64,000 nt of DNA from Paludibacteraceae bacterium (GTDB taxonomy: Bacteria; Bacteroidota; Bacteroidia; Bacteroidales; Paludibacteraceae). The stretch spans positions 1-64,000 of the forward strand of contig JAFWXW010000006.1 in assembly GCA_017517845.1 (NCBI GenBank), in the 5' to 3' direction. A program made the translations under genes and the position numbers. Shown piece after piece: positions 25,590 to 34,020 of the stretch; within the stretch, counting starts at the first letter, position 1; every line of letters starts with the position of its first letter. Below the pieces are notes generated by a model. That model was given only the letters and a program-made list of their open reading frames with translations. It searched no databases and had not been told where the DNA came from.

Positions 25590-26609
25590 ATGGAAAATAT
25601 CAATTGGTCAGAATTAGGTTTTTCTTATATGAAAACCAATGGTAACGTACGTTGCGAATACCACAACGGAAGTTGGGGAAAATTGGAGTGGCACACAGAT
25701 GAATATATCAATATGCACATGGCTGCAACTTGTCTTCACTATGGTCAAGAAGCATTTGAAGGTCTAAAAGCATTCCGCGGAGTAGATGGAAAAATTCGTA
25801 TCTTCCGCCTAGAAGAAAATGCAAAACGTTTAGCTTCATCTTGTAGAGGTATCTGCATGCCAGAACTTCCAGAAGGCGTTTTTGAAGAAGCTGTTATTAT
25901 GGCAGTAAAAAATAATGAAGGTTTCATTCCTCCATACGGAAGTGGTGCTTCTTTATATATCCGTCCAGTATTGTTCGGTTACACAGCACAAGTAGGTGTA
26001 AATCCTGCAAAAGATTATATGTTAATCGTGTTTGTTACCCCTGTAGGTCCTTATTTCAAAGGTGGTTTCTCTACAAACCCTTACGTTATTACACGTAAAT
26101 ACGACCGTTCAGCTCCTCTAGGTACAGGTATCTATAAAGTAGGTGGTAACTATGCTGCATCTCTAGCAGCTCACCAAGAGGCTCACGACAAGGGTTATTC
26201 TTCTGAGTTCTATCTAGACGCAAAAGAAAAGAAATATATTGACGAATGCGGTGCTGCAAACTTCTTTGGTATCAAAGATAACACATATATCACACCAAAA
26301 TCTACATCTATTCTTCCTTCTATTACAAACAAGAGCTTAATGCAAATAGCAGAAGACCTTGGTCTTAAAGTAGAAAGACGTCCAATTTCATTAGATGAAT
26401 TAGAAACATTTGAAGAAGCAGGTGCTTGCGGTACAGCTGCAGTTATTAGCCCAATCCAACGTTTAGACGACCTAGACAACAACAAATCATACGTGTTCTC
26501 AAAAGACGGCAAACCAGGTCCTGTTTGTACCATGCTTTATAACAAACTTCGTGCTATCCAAAATGGCGAAGAAGAAGATGTTCACGGTTGGAATACAATA
26601 GTAGAATAA
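25590..26609 (+). CDS. ilvE: Branched-chain amino acid aminotransferase
   Basis: This 339-residue PLP enzyme interconverts branched-chain amino acids and their 2-oxo acids. It is a fold-type IV transaminase of the longer IlvE class: YGQEAFEGLKAFRG, FRLEENAKRL, the PLP-lysine region (GIYKVGGNYAAS), EFYLDAKEKKYIDECGAANFF and GTAAVISPI. It has a strong promoter and is followed immediately by aroQ. Confidence 0.95.
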   Translation: MENINWSELGFSYMKTNGNVRCEYHNGSWGKLEWHTDEYINMHMAATCLHYGQEAFEGLKAFRGVDGKIRIFRLEENAKRLASSCRGICMPELPEGVFEEAVIMAVKNNEGFIPPYGSGASLYIRPVLFGYTAQVGVNPAKDYMLIVFVTPVGPYFKGGFSTNPYVITRKYDRSAPLGTGIYKVGGNYAASLAAHQEAHDKGYSSEFYLDAKEKKYIDECGAANFFGIKDNTYITPKSTSILPSITNKSLMQIAEDLGLKVERRPISLDELETFEEAGACGTAAVISPIQRLDDLDNNKSYVFSKDGKPGPVCTMLYNKLRAIQNGEEEDVHGWNTIVE

Positions 26610-27022
26610 TGAGAATTTTAATTATAAACGGTCCTAATCTTAATTTATTAGGAACTCGTGAACCAGAAATTTACGGTAAGGAGGGATTTGAATCCTTCCT
26701 TACCTATTTACGTGAAGAGTATTCAGAAGTTCAGATAGATTACTATCAGTCCAATGTAGAAGGAGAAATCATCAACAAACTTCACGAATACGGATTTGAT
26801 GCAGACGGCATTATCCTCAATGCAGGAGCATACACTCACACTTCCATTGCCATAGGCGATGCCATCAAGGCTATAAGTACACCAGTGGTAGAAGTTCACC
26901 TTTCCAATGTGTTTGCCCGCGAAAGCTACCGCCATGAAAGTTTCCTTACTCCAGTCTGCGTAGGTTGCATCTCCGGCTTCGGTCTTAAGTCCTACAAACT
27001 CGCTTTAGAGAGTTTCTTATAG
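26609..27022 (+). CDS. aroQ: 3-dehydroquinate dehydratase, type II
   Basis: This 137-residue shikimate-pathway enzyme starts at the ATG sharing one base with the ilvE stop (TAATG). Signature residues include INGPNLNLLGTREPEIYG with the catalytic tyrosine, FYQSN-type YYQSNVEGEI, ILNAGAYTHTSIAI, VEVHLSNVFARE and the late CVGCISGFG. The coupling with ilvE groups two amino-acid biosynthetic genes. Confidence 0.95.
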   Translation: MRILIINGPNLNLLGTREPEIYGKEGFESFLTYLREEYSEVQIDYYQSNVEGEIINKLHEYGFDADGIILNAGAYTHTSIAIGDAIKAISTPVVEVHLSNVFARESYRHESFLTPVCVGCISGFGLKSYKLALESFL

Positions 27023-27029
27023 AGATACA

Positions 27030-27053
27030 AAAAGCCACTTGAATGTGGCTTTT
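27030..27053. terminator. Bidirectional terminator between aroQ and the Fic gene
   Basis: AAAAGCCAC (27030-27038) pairs with GTGGCTTTT (27045-27053) around a 6-base loop. A- and T-tracts on both sides allow function in both directions between these convergent genes. Confidence 0.8.
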
Positions 27054-27054
27054 G

Positions 27055-28542
27055 TTATTTAAAAATTCTATCTATAATTTCCAATTTTGCTTGAGAAGGT
27101 TCTTCGTATGCATTACATGCTCTTAGATATTCTTTAAGCTCAGTAAAATCTGTTCCATACAAATTGTCACTAAACTTTTGTAATTTTACCATTACATTTA
27201 CGTATGCAGAAGGGTCTTTCTTACGTGTCAATTTTCTTAGAGCTAATATATAATCTTCTCTAAATACAGTTGGAACAATGATTCTTGTTTGCTCTGCTTT
27301 TACTAACTCAGCATTCATCATTATACGCGAAATTCTTCCATTACCATCGTTGAATGGGTGCACTTCGCTAATCATAAACATCATAAAAATAGCACGTGCA
27401 AATGGGTCTTTAAGTGCTGAATAGAATTTATATCCATAGTTTAATGTTCCTTTTACCAATCTATAATCCACAAATTCTGTATTCCCAGCTCTATTATTTC
27501 TTGTTTTAAAAATACCAGGTTCTAGATGTGGGCGACCTCCTAGAAGTATTGAATGTCTTGATTGTAAAATTGAATATAGTTCATCAATAGATGATGGAGT
27601 ACGGTTCATTTCGGCTCTATTAGATAGTACCTTAAATGTCCCTAATATGTCATGCGAGTCTTCGTCACGACGCGGAATTGGAATGCCAGAATCGACAATT
27701 TGTTTTGCTTCATCAATTTCAAATTCTGTACCTTCTATATAGTTTGAAAAATAACTTTCAAAGAAAGAGAAAAGTCTGAATGATTCTTCATCCTTATTGC
27801 GGTTTACTCTTTCTACAAAATATTCATCTTTAATAGCATGAAATAGTGCTTCAAATAATTCACCTCTTGTTTGGTCAAATGGCAAACCCACAGATAACGC
27901 TTTAGCAGATGGTGTTGTAAGAATATCAGAAGAATGAGTTGATAGCAACGCAGATATTATTTTGCAGATTCTTTCATACTCTTTTGGCATATTAAGTCTT
28001 TCTGAAACTTCTCTTAATTTATCTCTATACTCATTAAGTTTTTCTTCACCGCCTATAAGTAATATTTTTTCTAATTTATTTTCTATATCAGCAATAGGTA
28101 ATGATTTTGAATTTTCAGAATCTTTTCTTGCTATTTGCATATTTTCAAGTAACCACCTATACTCACTAGCAATATAAATGCCGTTGTATGGCAAGTCTCC
28201 TTCGTCTGCAGCAGGACCTTTTAAAAGATTTATAGTTATTCCTGGTAAATCTGTTACTTTCTTAGAATAAGTTGTTGTCAAGTAAAAATTACCTTCTGAT
28301 GTAGGACGCATTTCTTTTGCACTTCTATGACTTATTATTGCTTTAGGATAACGCCATACAAGAATATCAATAATATTTCTTCTTACAATATGTTCAAAAC
28401 TATCAATTGTATTAGAAGTATATAAACGCGGTGCTATTTTACGTAGTTTACCTGCTTTCTCCAACAATGATATTTGTCTTGAAACATTAGAATCAGAAGA
28501 TGCAAATATTATTTCCTTTGTAATATCTACTTTGCTATTCAT
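27055..28542 (-). CDS. Fic family protein with N-terminal winged-helix (AbiEi-like) domain
   Basis: I chose the ATG at 28542 (MNSKVDITKEI), giving about 495 residues. The N-terminus (NVSRQISLLEKAGKLRKIAPRLY ... AIISHRSAKEM) resembles the winged-helix part of AbiEi-type antitoxins. The Fic core carries the full catalytic motif HPFNDGNGR at about residues 395-403, so AMP or another nucleoside-monophosphate transfer is possible. No separate antitoxin gene adjoins. The wing and Fic domains in one chain, together with the five-copy array upstream, suggest autoregulation by the N-terminal domain (inference). The target is unknown. Confidence 0.85.
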   Translation of the reverse strand: MNSKVDITKEIIFASSDSNVSRQISLLEKAGKLRKIAPRLYTSNTIDSFEHIVRRNIIDILVWRYPKAIISHRSAKEMRPTSEGNFYLTTTYSKKVTDLPGITINLLKGPAADEGDLPYNGIYIASEYRWLLENMQIARKDSENSKSLPIADIENKLEKILLIGGEEKLNEYRDKLREVSERLNMPKEYERICKIISALLSTHSSDILTTPSAKALSVGLPFDQTRGELFEALFHAIKDEYFVERVNRNKDEESFRLFSFFESYFSNYIEGTEFEIDEAKQIVDSGIPIPRRDEDSHDILGTFKVLSNRAEMNRTPSSIDELYSILQSRHSILLGGRPHLEPGIFKTRNNRAGNTEFVDYRLVKGTLNYGYKFYSALKDPFARAIFMMFMISEVHPFNDGNGRISRIMMNAELVKAEQTRIIVPTVFREDYILALRKLTRKKDPSAYVNVMVKLQKFSDNLYGTDFTELKEYLRACNAYEEPSQAKLEIIDRIFK

Positions 28543-28566
28543 ACAAATTTTATAGATTAACTTTTG

Positions 28567-28574
28567 CAAATATA
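28567..28574 (-). promoter_or_regulatory. -7 element of the Fic gene
   Basis: On the minus strand these bases read TATATTTG, matching TAnnTTTG, 24 bases before the chosen ATG. No TTTG is found at the usual -33 position; the repeat array begins two bases upstream. Confidence 0.6.
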
Positions 28575-28575
28575 C

Positions 28576-28729
28576 AAATTTTGTCGATTATAAATGTTAA
28601 ATTGATAAATTTTGTAGATTATAAACATTCATTCTACAAATTTTGTAGATTAAAACTCCCCAAAATACCCAAAACCTACAAATTTTGTCGATTATAAATG
28701 TTAAAATGATAAATTTTGTCGATTATAAA
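28576..28729. repeat. Five-copy helically phased operator array of the Fic promoter
   Basis: The 19-bp motif AAATTTTGT[C/A]GATTATAAA begins at 28576, 28607, 28638 (slightly degenerate), 28680 and 28711. Spacings are 31, 31, 42 and 31 bases, close to three, three, four and three helical turns. The array fills most of the gap between the divergent Fic and esterase genes and abuts the Fic -7 box. I infer cooperative binding of a regulator on one DNA face. The remainder of the 323-base gap holds the esterase promoter. Confidence 0.8.
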
Positions 28730-28780
28730 CCTTTATTATATGAAATTTGATAATTATTTATTGTTTTTCGATAAAATTAT

Positions 28781-28810
28781 TTTGTTTTTCAAGAAAAGTG
28801 TGTATATTTG
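28781..28810 (+). promoter_or_regulatory. Promoter of the secreted esterase
   Basis: TATATTTG at 28803-28810 is a full -7 match. TTTG at 28781-28784 lies 18 bases upstream, slightly shorter than the usual 19-21. The leader before the ATG is about 50 bases. Confidence 0.55.
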
Positions 28811-28865
28811 CATCGTGAAACTAATTAGTTCGTAATGTGAAGTATAAACTAACAAATCTAAAACT

Positions 28866-30011
28866 ATGAAAAAATTTAAAGTATTAACTATTTTGCTGTT
28901 TGCATTGATTGTATCATCAACATCTTTGGCACAACAAGTTGCAAATGTTGAAACTAAAACATTTAAATCTAGATATTTCTCTTTTGATAGAGAAGTATTA
29001 ATATACACTCCAGAAAATTATAATGAAGCAACTCAAAGTGAGTATGATGTTATTTATGTATTTGATGCACAAGCACGTTCTTTTTTTGATTTGGTGCATG
29101 CTTTGTTGCATTACAATGTGCAAGAACAAAATGACCAAAATTTTATAGTTGTTGGAGTAGTTTCACCCTTTATGCCAGAAATAGAATATCATAGGAATAA
29201 TGATTTTCTGCCTATCCCAGAGTACACAACTCTGTCAACACCCTATTACGGCAAATCTAATGAGTTTAAGAAATTTATCAAAGAAGAATTGATGCCATAT
29301 ATTAATACACATTATCAAACTTCTGGACATACATTGGCAATAGGCCATTCTTTAGGAGCTTCATTTGCTTTAGACGTTTTGGTTACTGATGAACTTTTTG
29401 ATGACTATATAGCAATATCTCCAAATTTTGCTTGGGATAAAGAAAGATTTGCTAGAGGTTTTATGCAATATGATTTTAATAATAAAAAACCACGTTATAT
29501 ATACTTATCTATGGCAAACGAATCAGAAATGACAGGATGGCCAACAGAATGGCGTCTAGCTTGGAGAAAGGTGAAGAAGTTTGTGGAAACCTCTCAATTG
29601 CCTCAATACGTTCAAATTAAAATTTCTGAATTTCCTGCATTAGAACATAATAAAACAATATTACCAGCCTTGTTAGAGGCATTATCAGATTATGTAAAAT
29701 ATCGTCAGAGCCCTATTATTTCAGATTCAACCTTATATCCTGTTCACATAGAATTATCTGGGGCTTCTCTTCGTGGCGATGTATATATAACAGGAAGTCA
29801 GTCGTCTCTATGTAATTGGAATCCACAAGGAGTAAAGATGAAACAATTAAATGACTCAACATATAGTATTGATTTACAATTACAATTACCTGTAGATTTT
29901 AAATTTACACAAGGAAGCTGGGAAAATCAAATTTGGATAGAAAATGGTAATGCTGGAAATCAACGCATATCACTGCCTAGCAAAACCACGAAATATTATA
30001 AAACGTTTTAA
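28866..30011 (+). CDS. Secreted alpha/beta-hydrolase esterase with C-terminal starch-binding-like domain
   Basis: This 381-residue protein has a signal peptide (MKKFKVLTILLFALIV). The esterase-D-type hydrolase fold spans about residues 30-285: VIYVFDAQARSFFD, the nucleophile elbow GHSLGASFA (GxSxG), and a late LEHNKT that probably supplies the histidine. Residues about 290-381 resemble a CBM20/CBM48-type beta sandwich (VYITGSQSSLCNWNP, DFKFTQGSWEN). It probably hydrolyses an ester in the periplasm or at the surface; the substrate is unknown. It is separated from the following operon by 64 bases. Confidence 0.8.
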   Translation: MKKFKVLTILLFALIVSSTSLAQQVANVETKTFKSRYFSFDREVLIYTPENYNEATQSEYDVIYVFDAQARSFFDLVHALLHYNVQEQNDQNFIVVGVVSPFMPEIEYHRNNDFLPIPEYTTLSTPYYGKSNEFKKFIKEELMPYINTHYQTSGHTLAIGHSLGASFALDVLVTDELFDDYIAISPNFAWDKERFARGFMQYDFNNKKPRYIYLSMANESEMTGWPTEWRLAWRKVKKFVETSQLPQYVQIKISEFPALEHNKTILPALLEALSDYVKYRQSPIISDSTLYPVHIELSGASLRGDVYITGSQSSLCNWNPQGVKMKQLNDSTYSIDLQLQLPVDFKFTQGSWENQIWIENGNAGNQRISLPSKTTKYYKTF

Positions 30012-30075
30012 CTCGTATAGTATCAACTTTTTTCAGTTCAAGTCAAACTAATTTATAAACTTATAAACACAAATT

Positions 30076-30780
30076 ATGGAAAATAAAATGAGAATGTTTA
30101 AAGTAATGTCTGCATTACTATTGTTGTTGGTTATTGGAAATACATTTACACAAAATGTTGCTGCGATAGATGTCATAGCAAATCCTATGGAAAGTCCTTC
30201 TGCACATTCTTCTGAAACACCAGTATTAGAGTTGCCCATGGCATGTAGATTAGAGGCAACTGATTCGGAAATGGTTTATCCTGCCATTGACTTAGGAACA
30301 GTAGAGTTGGGTAATCAAACTGCACCTGCCCATTTAACAATAGCAACCGGACAACCGGGGGCATCATTTGTTTGGTTAAAAGCAACAGCTCAAAATAGAC
30401 ATGAGCTTAAATCTGTGTTTATTACCTACGCAATTGTATTGATAACAATGTCGCTTTTCCTATTTGTTTTTTTTGTTATGGTTTTGGTAGCTGCTTGTAA
30501 AATATTATGGAATTTTACTCGCGAACATATTTTTACACTTCAACAATCAAAACGCCTTACTCGTTTGGCCGTCTATTTATTAGTCTTAGGCGTACTGAAC
30601 AATGCTATGATTCTATTTTCGCACTACTATGCTGCAGCGCACGTGTCTATTGTTGGTTGGAATTTTGTGATGCCAGGTTTGTTTTTGGGTAATTTTATTG
30701 TAGCCCTTCTCATATTGCTTTTCAACGAAATGTTAAAGCATTCTATTTTATTAAAAGAAGAACAATCTTTAACTATTTAA
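30076..30780 (+). CDS. DUF2975-like membrane protein
   Basis: This 234-residue integral membrane protein has about four membrane segments: one near the N-terminus (VMSALLLLLVIG) and three in the second half (FITYAIVLITMSLFLFVFF, LAVYLLVLGVLNNA, GLFLGNFIVALLILL). It matches the DUF2975 pattern, a family usually encoded just before a small YozG-type HTH protein, exactly as here (gap of 4 bases). The function of the pair is not established; regulation of a neighbouring membrane system is the usual suggestion. Confidence 0.75.
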   Translation: MENKMRMFKVMSALLLLLVIGNTFTQNVAAIDVIANPMESPSAHSSETPVLELPMACRLEATDSEMVYPAIDLGTVELGNQTAPAHLTIATGQPGASFVWLKATAQNRHELKSVFITYAIVLITMSLFLFVFFVMVLVAACKILWNFTREHIFTLQQSKRLTRLAVYLLVLGVLNNAMILFSHYYAAAHVSIVGWNFVMPGLFLGNFIVALLILLFNEMLKHSILLKEEQSLTI

Positions 30781-30784
30781 TATT

Positions 30785-30991
30785 ATGCCAATAGTTGTAA
30801 ATTTAGATGTAATGATGGCCAAGCGAAAAATTTCGCTTGGAGAATTGGCAGAAAAAGTGGGCATTACTCAAGCCAACTTGTCAATACTAAAAACAGGCAA
30901 AGCCAAGGCGATACGTTTTGGCACATTGGAAGCCATTTGTGAGGCGCTTGATTGCCAACCATCAGATATTTTAGAATACGTAAAAGAGTAA
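30785..30991 (+). CDS. Small Xre/YozG-type HTH regulator
   Basis: This 68-residue protein is essentially a single Cro/C1-type helix-turn-helix (SLGELAEKVGITQANLSILK, then FGTLEAICEALDCQPSDILEY). The length and ending match the YozG group that accompanies DUF2975 membrane proteins. It probably regulates this operon, which continues with a lipoprotein and an ABC transporter. Confidence 0.88.
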   Translation: MPIVVNLDVMMAKRKISLGELAEKVGITQANLSILKTGKAKAIRFGTLEAICEALDCQPSDILEYVKE

Positions 30992-31003
30992 AACAGAATT
31001 ATT

Positions 31004-31711
31004 ATGAAAAAATATTTATTATTATCAGCCGTTGCCGTTATGGCATTAATGACTTCTTGTCGTGATTATTCATACGAAGAAGAAACAAATCGTGTATTTA
31101 TAGAAGGTTTAACAGTAGAAACTGTTGCTCACGAATATTTTGAAGAATCCAGATGGAATACTCCTAACATCTTATCACCAGAAGTTAAAACAGATGTAAC
31201 AAAATATGCAGATATATTAGAATTGGATTCTACTATAGTGAAATACGAAGATGTGCTAGCCAATGTACAAAAATATAATACCAAAGGCGACCTTGTTTTT
31301 ATGATGCATCGCATTCCTAAATTTGTAGTTGTAAATGCAGATGGCAAAGCATCTTGCTATAAGGATTTTAGAAATTTGGGGAATGAAATCGTTTCTTTAG
31401 ACCTAACAAACTGTATTTGCGCCACTTGTGTAGGATATGTCACAGATAGTTACGTAGCACTACTTACTCCAGACCAACGTATTTATAACTGGAATACAGA
31501 CCACCTAAATCGTTGTTTAGATTTCTACTCACTTGCAGATGGCACATATATTGGCAGTATGAAACTTCCAAAAGAGGTATGTGACATGTGGTTACAAGAT
31601 GTTCATTTTGAAAATGGTCTATTAGAAGTGTATTACACTGATGCATTATTTAGCGAAAAATACACGTACAAATTTAGCAAAGATATTGAGTCACTACTAA
31701 ACAAAGAGTAA
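31004..31711 (+). CDS. Predicted lipoprotein of unknown family
   Basis: This 235-residue protein has a lipoprotein signal with a lipobox ending in cysteine (VMALMTSC, followed by RDYSYEEE). The mature part is beta-rich (KFVVVNADGKASCY, GYVTDSYVALL) with a few cysteines and could be a partial propeller-like fold. I do not recognise the family. It starts 12 bases after the HTH gene and ends one base before the first permease gene, so it is probably the substrate- or immunity-linked lipoprotein of this ABC system. Confidence 0.7.
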   Translation: MKKYLLLSAVAVMALMTSCRDYSYEEETNRVFIEGLTVETVAHEYFEESRWNTPNILSPEVKTDVTKYADILELDSTIVKYEDVLANVQKYNTKGDLVFMMHRIPKFVVVNADGKASCYKDFRNLGNEIVSLDLTNCICATCVGYVTDSYVALLTPDQRIYNWNTDHLNRCLDFYSLADGTYIGSMKLPKEVCDMWLQDVHFENGLLEVYYTDALFSEKYTYKFSKDIESLLNKE

Positions 31712-31712
31712 T

Positions 31713-32405
31713 ATGTTTTGGCAGTTTTTATTGTTAAATATTAAGCCTTGGGGCAGAACATTGCTTAAAAGACAACTTGTATTTCCTTTTTTTGTTTTGC
31801 CAATGATGATAATGCAATGTAGTTATACAGACTTCGGAGATTGGACTGAATATATGAAGATATTATATTTGGTATTAACAATATCTTCTGGTTTTATAAT
31901 TTTGACCTCTGAATTTGCTTTACGAATAGAATCTCATTTTATCAATCTAGTATTTACAAAGAACAAAAAAACATTACATTCATACCTGCTATCTAAATGT
32001 GTATTAGCATTTCTATTTACATTAATATATTTCCTACTATATTATTTTATAGTTCCTATGTCGCCTGAAATATTTTTAGGTAGTTCATTATTCTCAATAG
32101 GGTTCTCTATTTGTTTTGGTTTACTCAGCATTCCATATAACAATTATAGTATGGATTTATTTGATATGGCAAAAATGAGAGCGAATTCTATGAAAGGGTA
32201 TATGGGGTTTCTTAGAGGGTTCATTATGATTATAATACCAGTTCTTTTATGTATTCCTATATACTTTAATATAGAAAATAATATTTACTGGATATATTTT
32301 GGCATTGGTTTAGTGTTAACCCTTCTTTTCCCACTATGGCTAAAAATAGCTGTAAACAAGATTATTAGTAGAAAATATGTTCTTATCGATTCACTTTTAA
32401 AATAA
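31713..32405 (+). CDS. ABC transporter membrane subunit, first
   Basis: This 230-residue protein has about six hydrophobic segments (for example YMKILYLVLTISSGFIIL, CVLAFLFTLIYFLLYYFI, IIIPVLLCIPIYF) and no soluble domain, as expected for an ABC-2-like permease. It is followed after four bases by the ATPase and then by a second permease. No specific family name can be given. Confidence 0.75.
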   Translation: MFWQFLLLNIKPWGRTLLKRQLVFPFFVLPMMIMQCSYTDFGDWTEYMKILYLVLTISSGFIILTSEFALRIESHFINLVFTKNKKTLHSYLLSKCVLAFLFTLIYFLLYYFIVPMSPEIFLGSSLFSIGFSICFGLLSIPYNNYSMDLFDMAKMRANSMKGYMGFLRGFIMIIIPVLLCIPIYFNIENNIYWIYFGIGLVLTLLFPLWLKIAVNKIISRKYVLIDSLLK

Positions 32406-32409
32406 CATT

Positions 32410-33111
32410 ATGATAAAGATAGATAACCTAACTAAATATTTTGGAGAAAACAAAGCCCTTGATATCAAACAATTACAAATAGCAGAAGGTAGCATTGTTG
32501 GTTTGGTAGGAAATAATGGTGCTGGTAAAACCACCATGTTGAGACTTATCTTAGACCTATGCAAGGCAAATAATGGCACTGTTTTAAGTAAAGGAAAAGA
32601 TGTCTCAAAAACTGAGGATTGGAAAGAATATACAGGCTCATTCCTTGACTCTGGCTATTTAATCGATTTTCTTACAGCAGAGGAGTATTTCAAACTTATT
32701 GCTGAATTAAACCACATTACCAAAGAAGATATGCAATTGCGTTTATCTAGGTTTGACGCATTTATGAATGGTGAAATATTAGGCAAAAAGAAACTTATCA
32801 AGAATTATTCTGCTGGCAACAAACAAAAGATAGGTATTGTTGCTGCTATGATTACAAATCCAAAAGTTCTTCTTTTAGACGAACCTTTCAACTTTCTCGA
32901 CCCTTCTTCTCAAATGGAGATGTTACGTCTGTTAAGAGATTTGAATAAAGAATTTGGCACAACAATGATATTGTCTAGTCATAATATTGAGTTGGTTTCT
33001 GAAATATCTTCACGTATTATTCTTCTAGAAAAAGGTTTGGTAAAAAAAGATATTTCAGCGAGTGCAGATGAGGCAATTGAAGAATTGAGAACTTATTTTT
33101 CCATCAAATGA
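32410..33111 (+). CDS. ABC transporter ATP-binding protein
   Basis: This 233-residue ATPase shows Walker A (GNNGAGKTTMLRL), an altered signature motif (YSAGNKQKIGI in place of LSGGQ), Walker B (VLLLDEPFNFLDPSS) and the H-loop (LSSHNIELVSE). It resembles ATPases of ABC-2 exporters and bacteriocin-immunity systems. Its stop overlaps the start of the second permease by four bases (ATGA). Confidence 0.92.
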   Translation: MIKIDNLTKYFGENKALDIKQLQIAEGSIVGLVGNNGAGKTTMLRLILDLCKANNGTVLSKGKDVSKTEDWKEYTGSFLDSGYLIDFLTAEEYFKLIAELNHITKEDMQLRLSRFDAFMNGEILGKKKLIKNYSAGNKQKIGIVAAMITNPKVLLLDEPFNFLDPSSQMEMLRLLRDLNKEFGTTMILSSHNIELVSEISSRIILLEKGLVKKDISASADEAIEELRTYFSIK

Positions 33112-33821
33112 ATTTTAATTTAATTTTCAAACTATATAAGTTATCATTTAAGAGGGTTATTCTTGAAATACAAGAGAATAAACTAGCCATTGCCTCTACT
33201 ATTTTTATGTATTTAATAATGATAGGGGTTTTGGCTGGATTGCTTATTTCTCTGAGCGATGAAATTAGTAGGTTGCGTGATAGTATTATAGGTAGAAACG
33301 ATACACACCTTATTATCAATGCCTCTTTAATTTCACTATTTTCATTAGATTTTTCAATAAAGCTATTTGGCAAAGGACACAAAGGTTTTAATGTATATTC
33401 TTTCCTTACACTACCAGTGAGGAAAGCTGTATTGGTTGACATTGTGTTTATCAAAGAATGTTTTTCGCTTTACAACTTAATATTACCTTGTCTATTTCTG
33501 CCTTTTCTACTTGTCTATCCATACGCCATAGACAAGATAGTTTGTTATATGTTCTTCTTATATACTATAAGTGCGTGCAATACTATTATAGCTAGAATTT
33601 TTAGACTTGGCAGAAAGAGGAGTTATATTTACTATCTTTATATTGTTCTTTACTTTTTACTTCCAGTGCTGCTTATACCTATTGTGTTGCTGTTTAGTTA
33701 TGCTGTGCTATTCAAAGCAAATATCTACTTTTATGCCTTGCTAGGGGTGTTTATATTATGCGTTTTGCATCGTATCTTCCGCAAAACCTGCATTCGAGAT
33801 TTTTATTATATAGATGAGTAA
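33108..33821 (+). CDS. ABC transporter membrane subunit, second
   Basis: This 237-residue integral membrane protein has about six hydrophobic segments (TIFMYLIMIGVLAGLLI, LILPCLFLPFLLVYPY, VLYFLLPVLLIPIVLLF). It is translationally coupled to the ATPase and completes a permease-ATPase-permease set. It shows no close sequence resemblance to the first permease by eye. The operon ends at a terminator just downstream. Confidence 0.75.
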   Translation: MNFNLIFKLYKLSFKRVILEIQENKLAIASTIFMYLIMIGVLAGLLISLSDEISRLRDSIIGRNDTHLIINASLISLFSLDFSIKLFGKGHKGFNVYSFLTLPVRKAVLVDIVFIKECFSLYNLILPCLFLPFLLVYPYAIDKIVCYMFFLYTISACNTIIARIFRLGRKRSYIYYLYIVLYFLLPVLLIPIVLLFSYAVLFKANIYFYALLGVFILCVLHRIFRKTCIRDFYYIDE

Positions 33822-33859
33822 AACAAAAAGTTTCCTAAAAACTAGGGAACTTTTTGTTT
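33821..33859 (+). terminator. Terminator of the DUF2975/ABC operon
   Basis: A near-perfect stem pairs 33821-33835 with 33845-33859 (AAAAAGTTTCC with GGGAACTTTTT, one mismatch). The T-tract lies in the right arm. Confidence 0.75.
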
Positions 33860-33904
33860 GTTAATAACGATTGTTTTTTAAGTCTTACTTTACATAATAT
33901 TGAA

Positions 33905-33982
33905 AAATTTGGTGGATATTGACAAAATATCAAAAAAAATTTGGTGGATATTGACAAAATGCCAAAAAAAATTTGGTGGGAG
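33905..33982. repeat. Three-copy operator array of the DUF4143 ATPase promoter
   Basis: AAATTTGGTGGATATTGAC begins at 33905 and 33937, and a partial copy (AAATTTGGTGG) begins at 33969, each 32 bases apart. The third copy contains the -33 box (33972-33975). The motif resembles that of the Fic array (AAATTTkGTsGATwwT). Confidence 0.8.
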
Positions 33983-34003
33983 ATTTTTTAATCTATATTT
34001 TTG
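33972..34003 (+). promoter_or_regulatory. Promoter of the AAA/DUF4143 ATPase
   Basis: TTTG at 33972-33975 and TATTTTTG at 33996-34003 are 20 bases apart. The start of transcription near 34010 rules out the in-frame upstream ATG at 33973 and supports the ATG at 34021. Confidence 0.75.
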
Positions 34004-34020
34004 TATCAAAATTTAATGGT

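Noticed and set aside
28576-28729. Array resembling a CRISPR
   Set aside because: The repeats are 19 bp with only 12-23 bases between them, the intervening sequences are partly alike, and there are no cas genes. A promoter operator array explains them better.
33905-33982. Second CRISPR-like array
   Set aside because: Only three copies with A-rich spacers of about 8-13 bases, overlapping a promoter.
33973-34020. Upstream start for the DUF4143 ATPase
   Set aside because: This stretch contains the -33 and -7 promoter boxes, so it is not translated.
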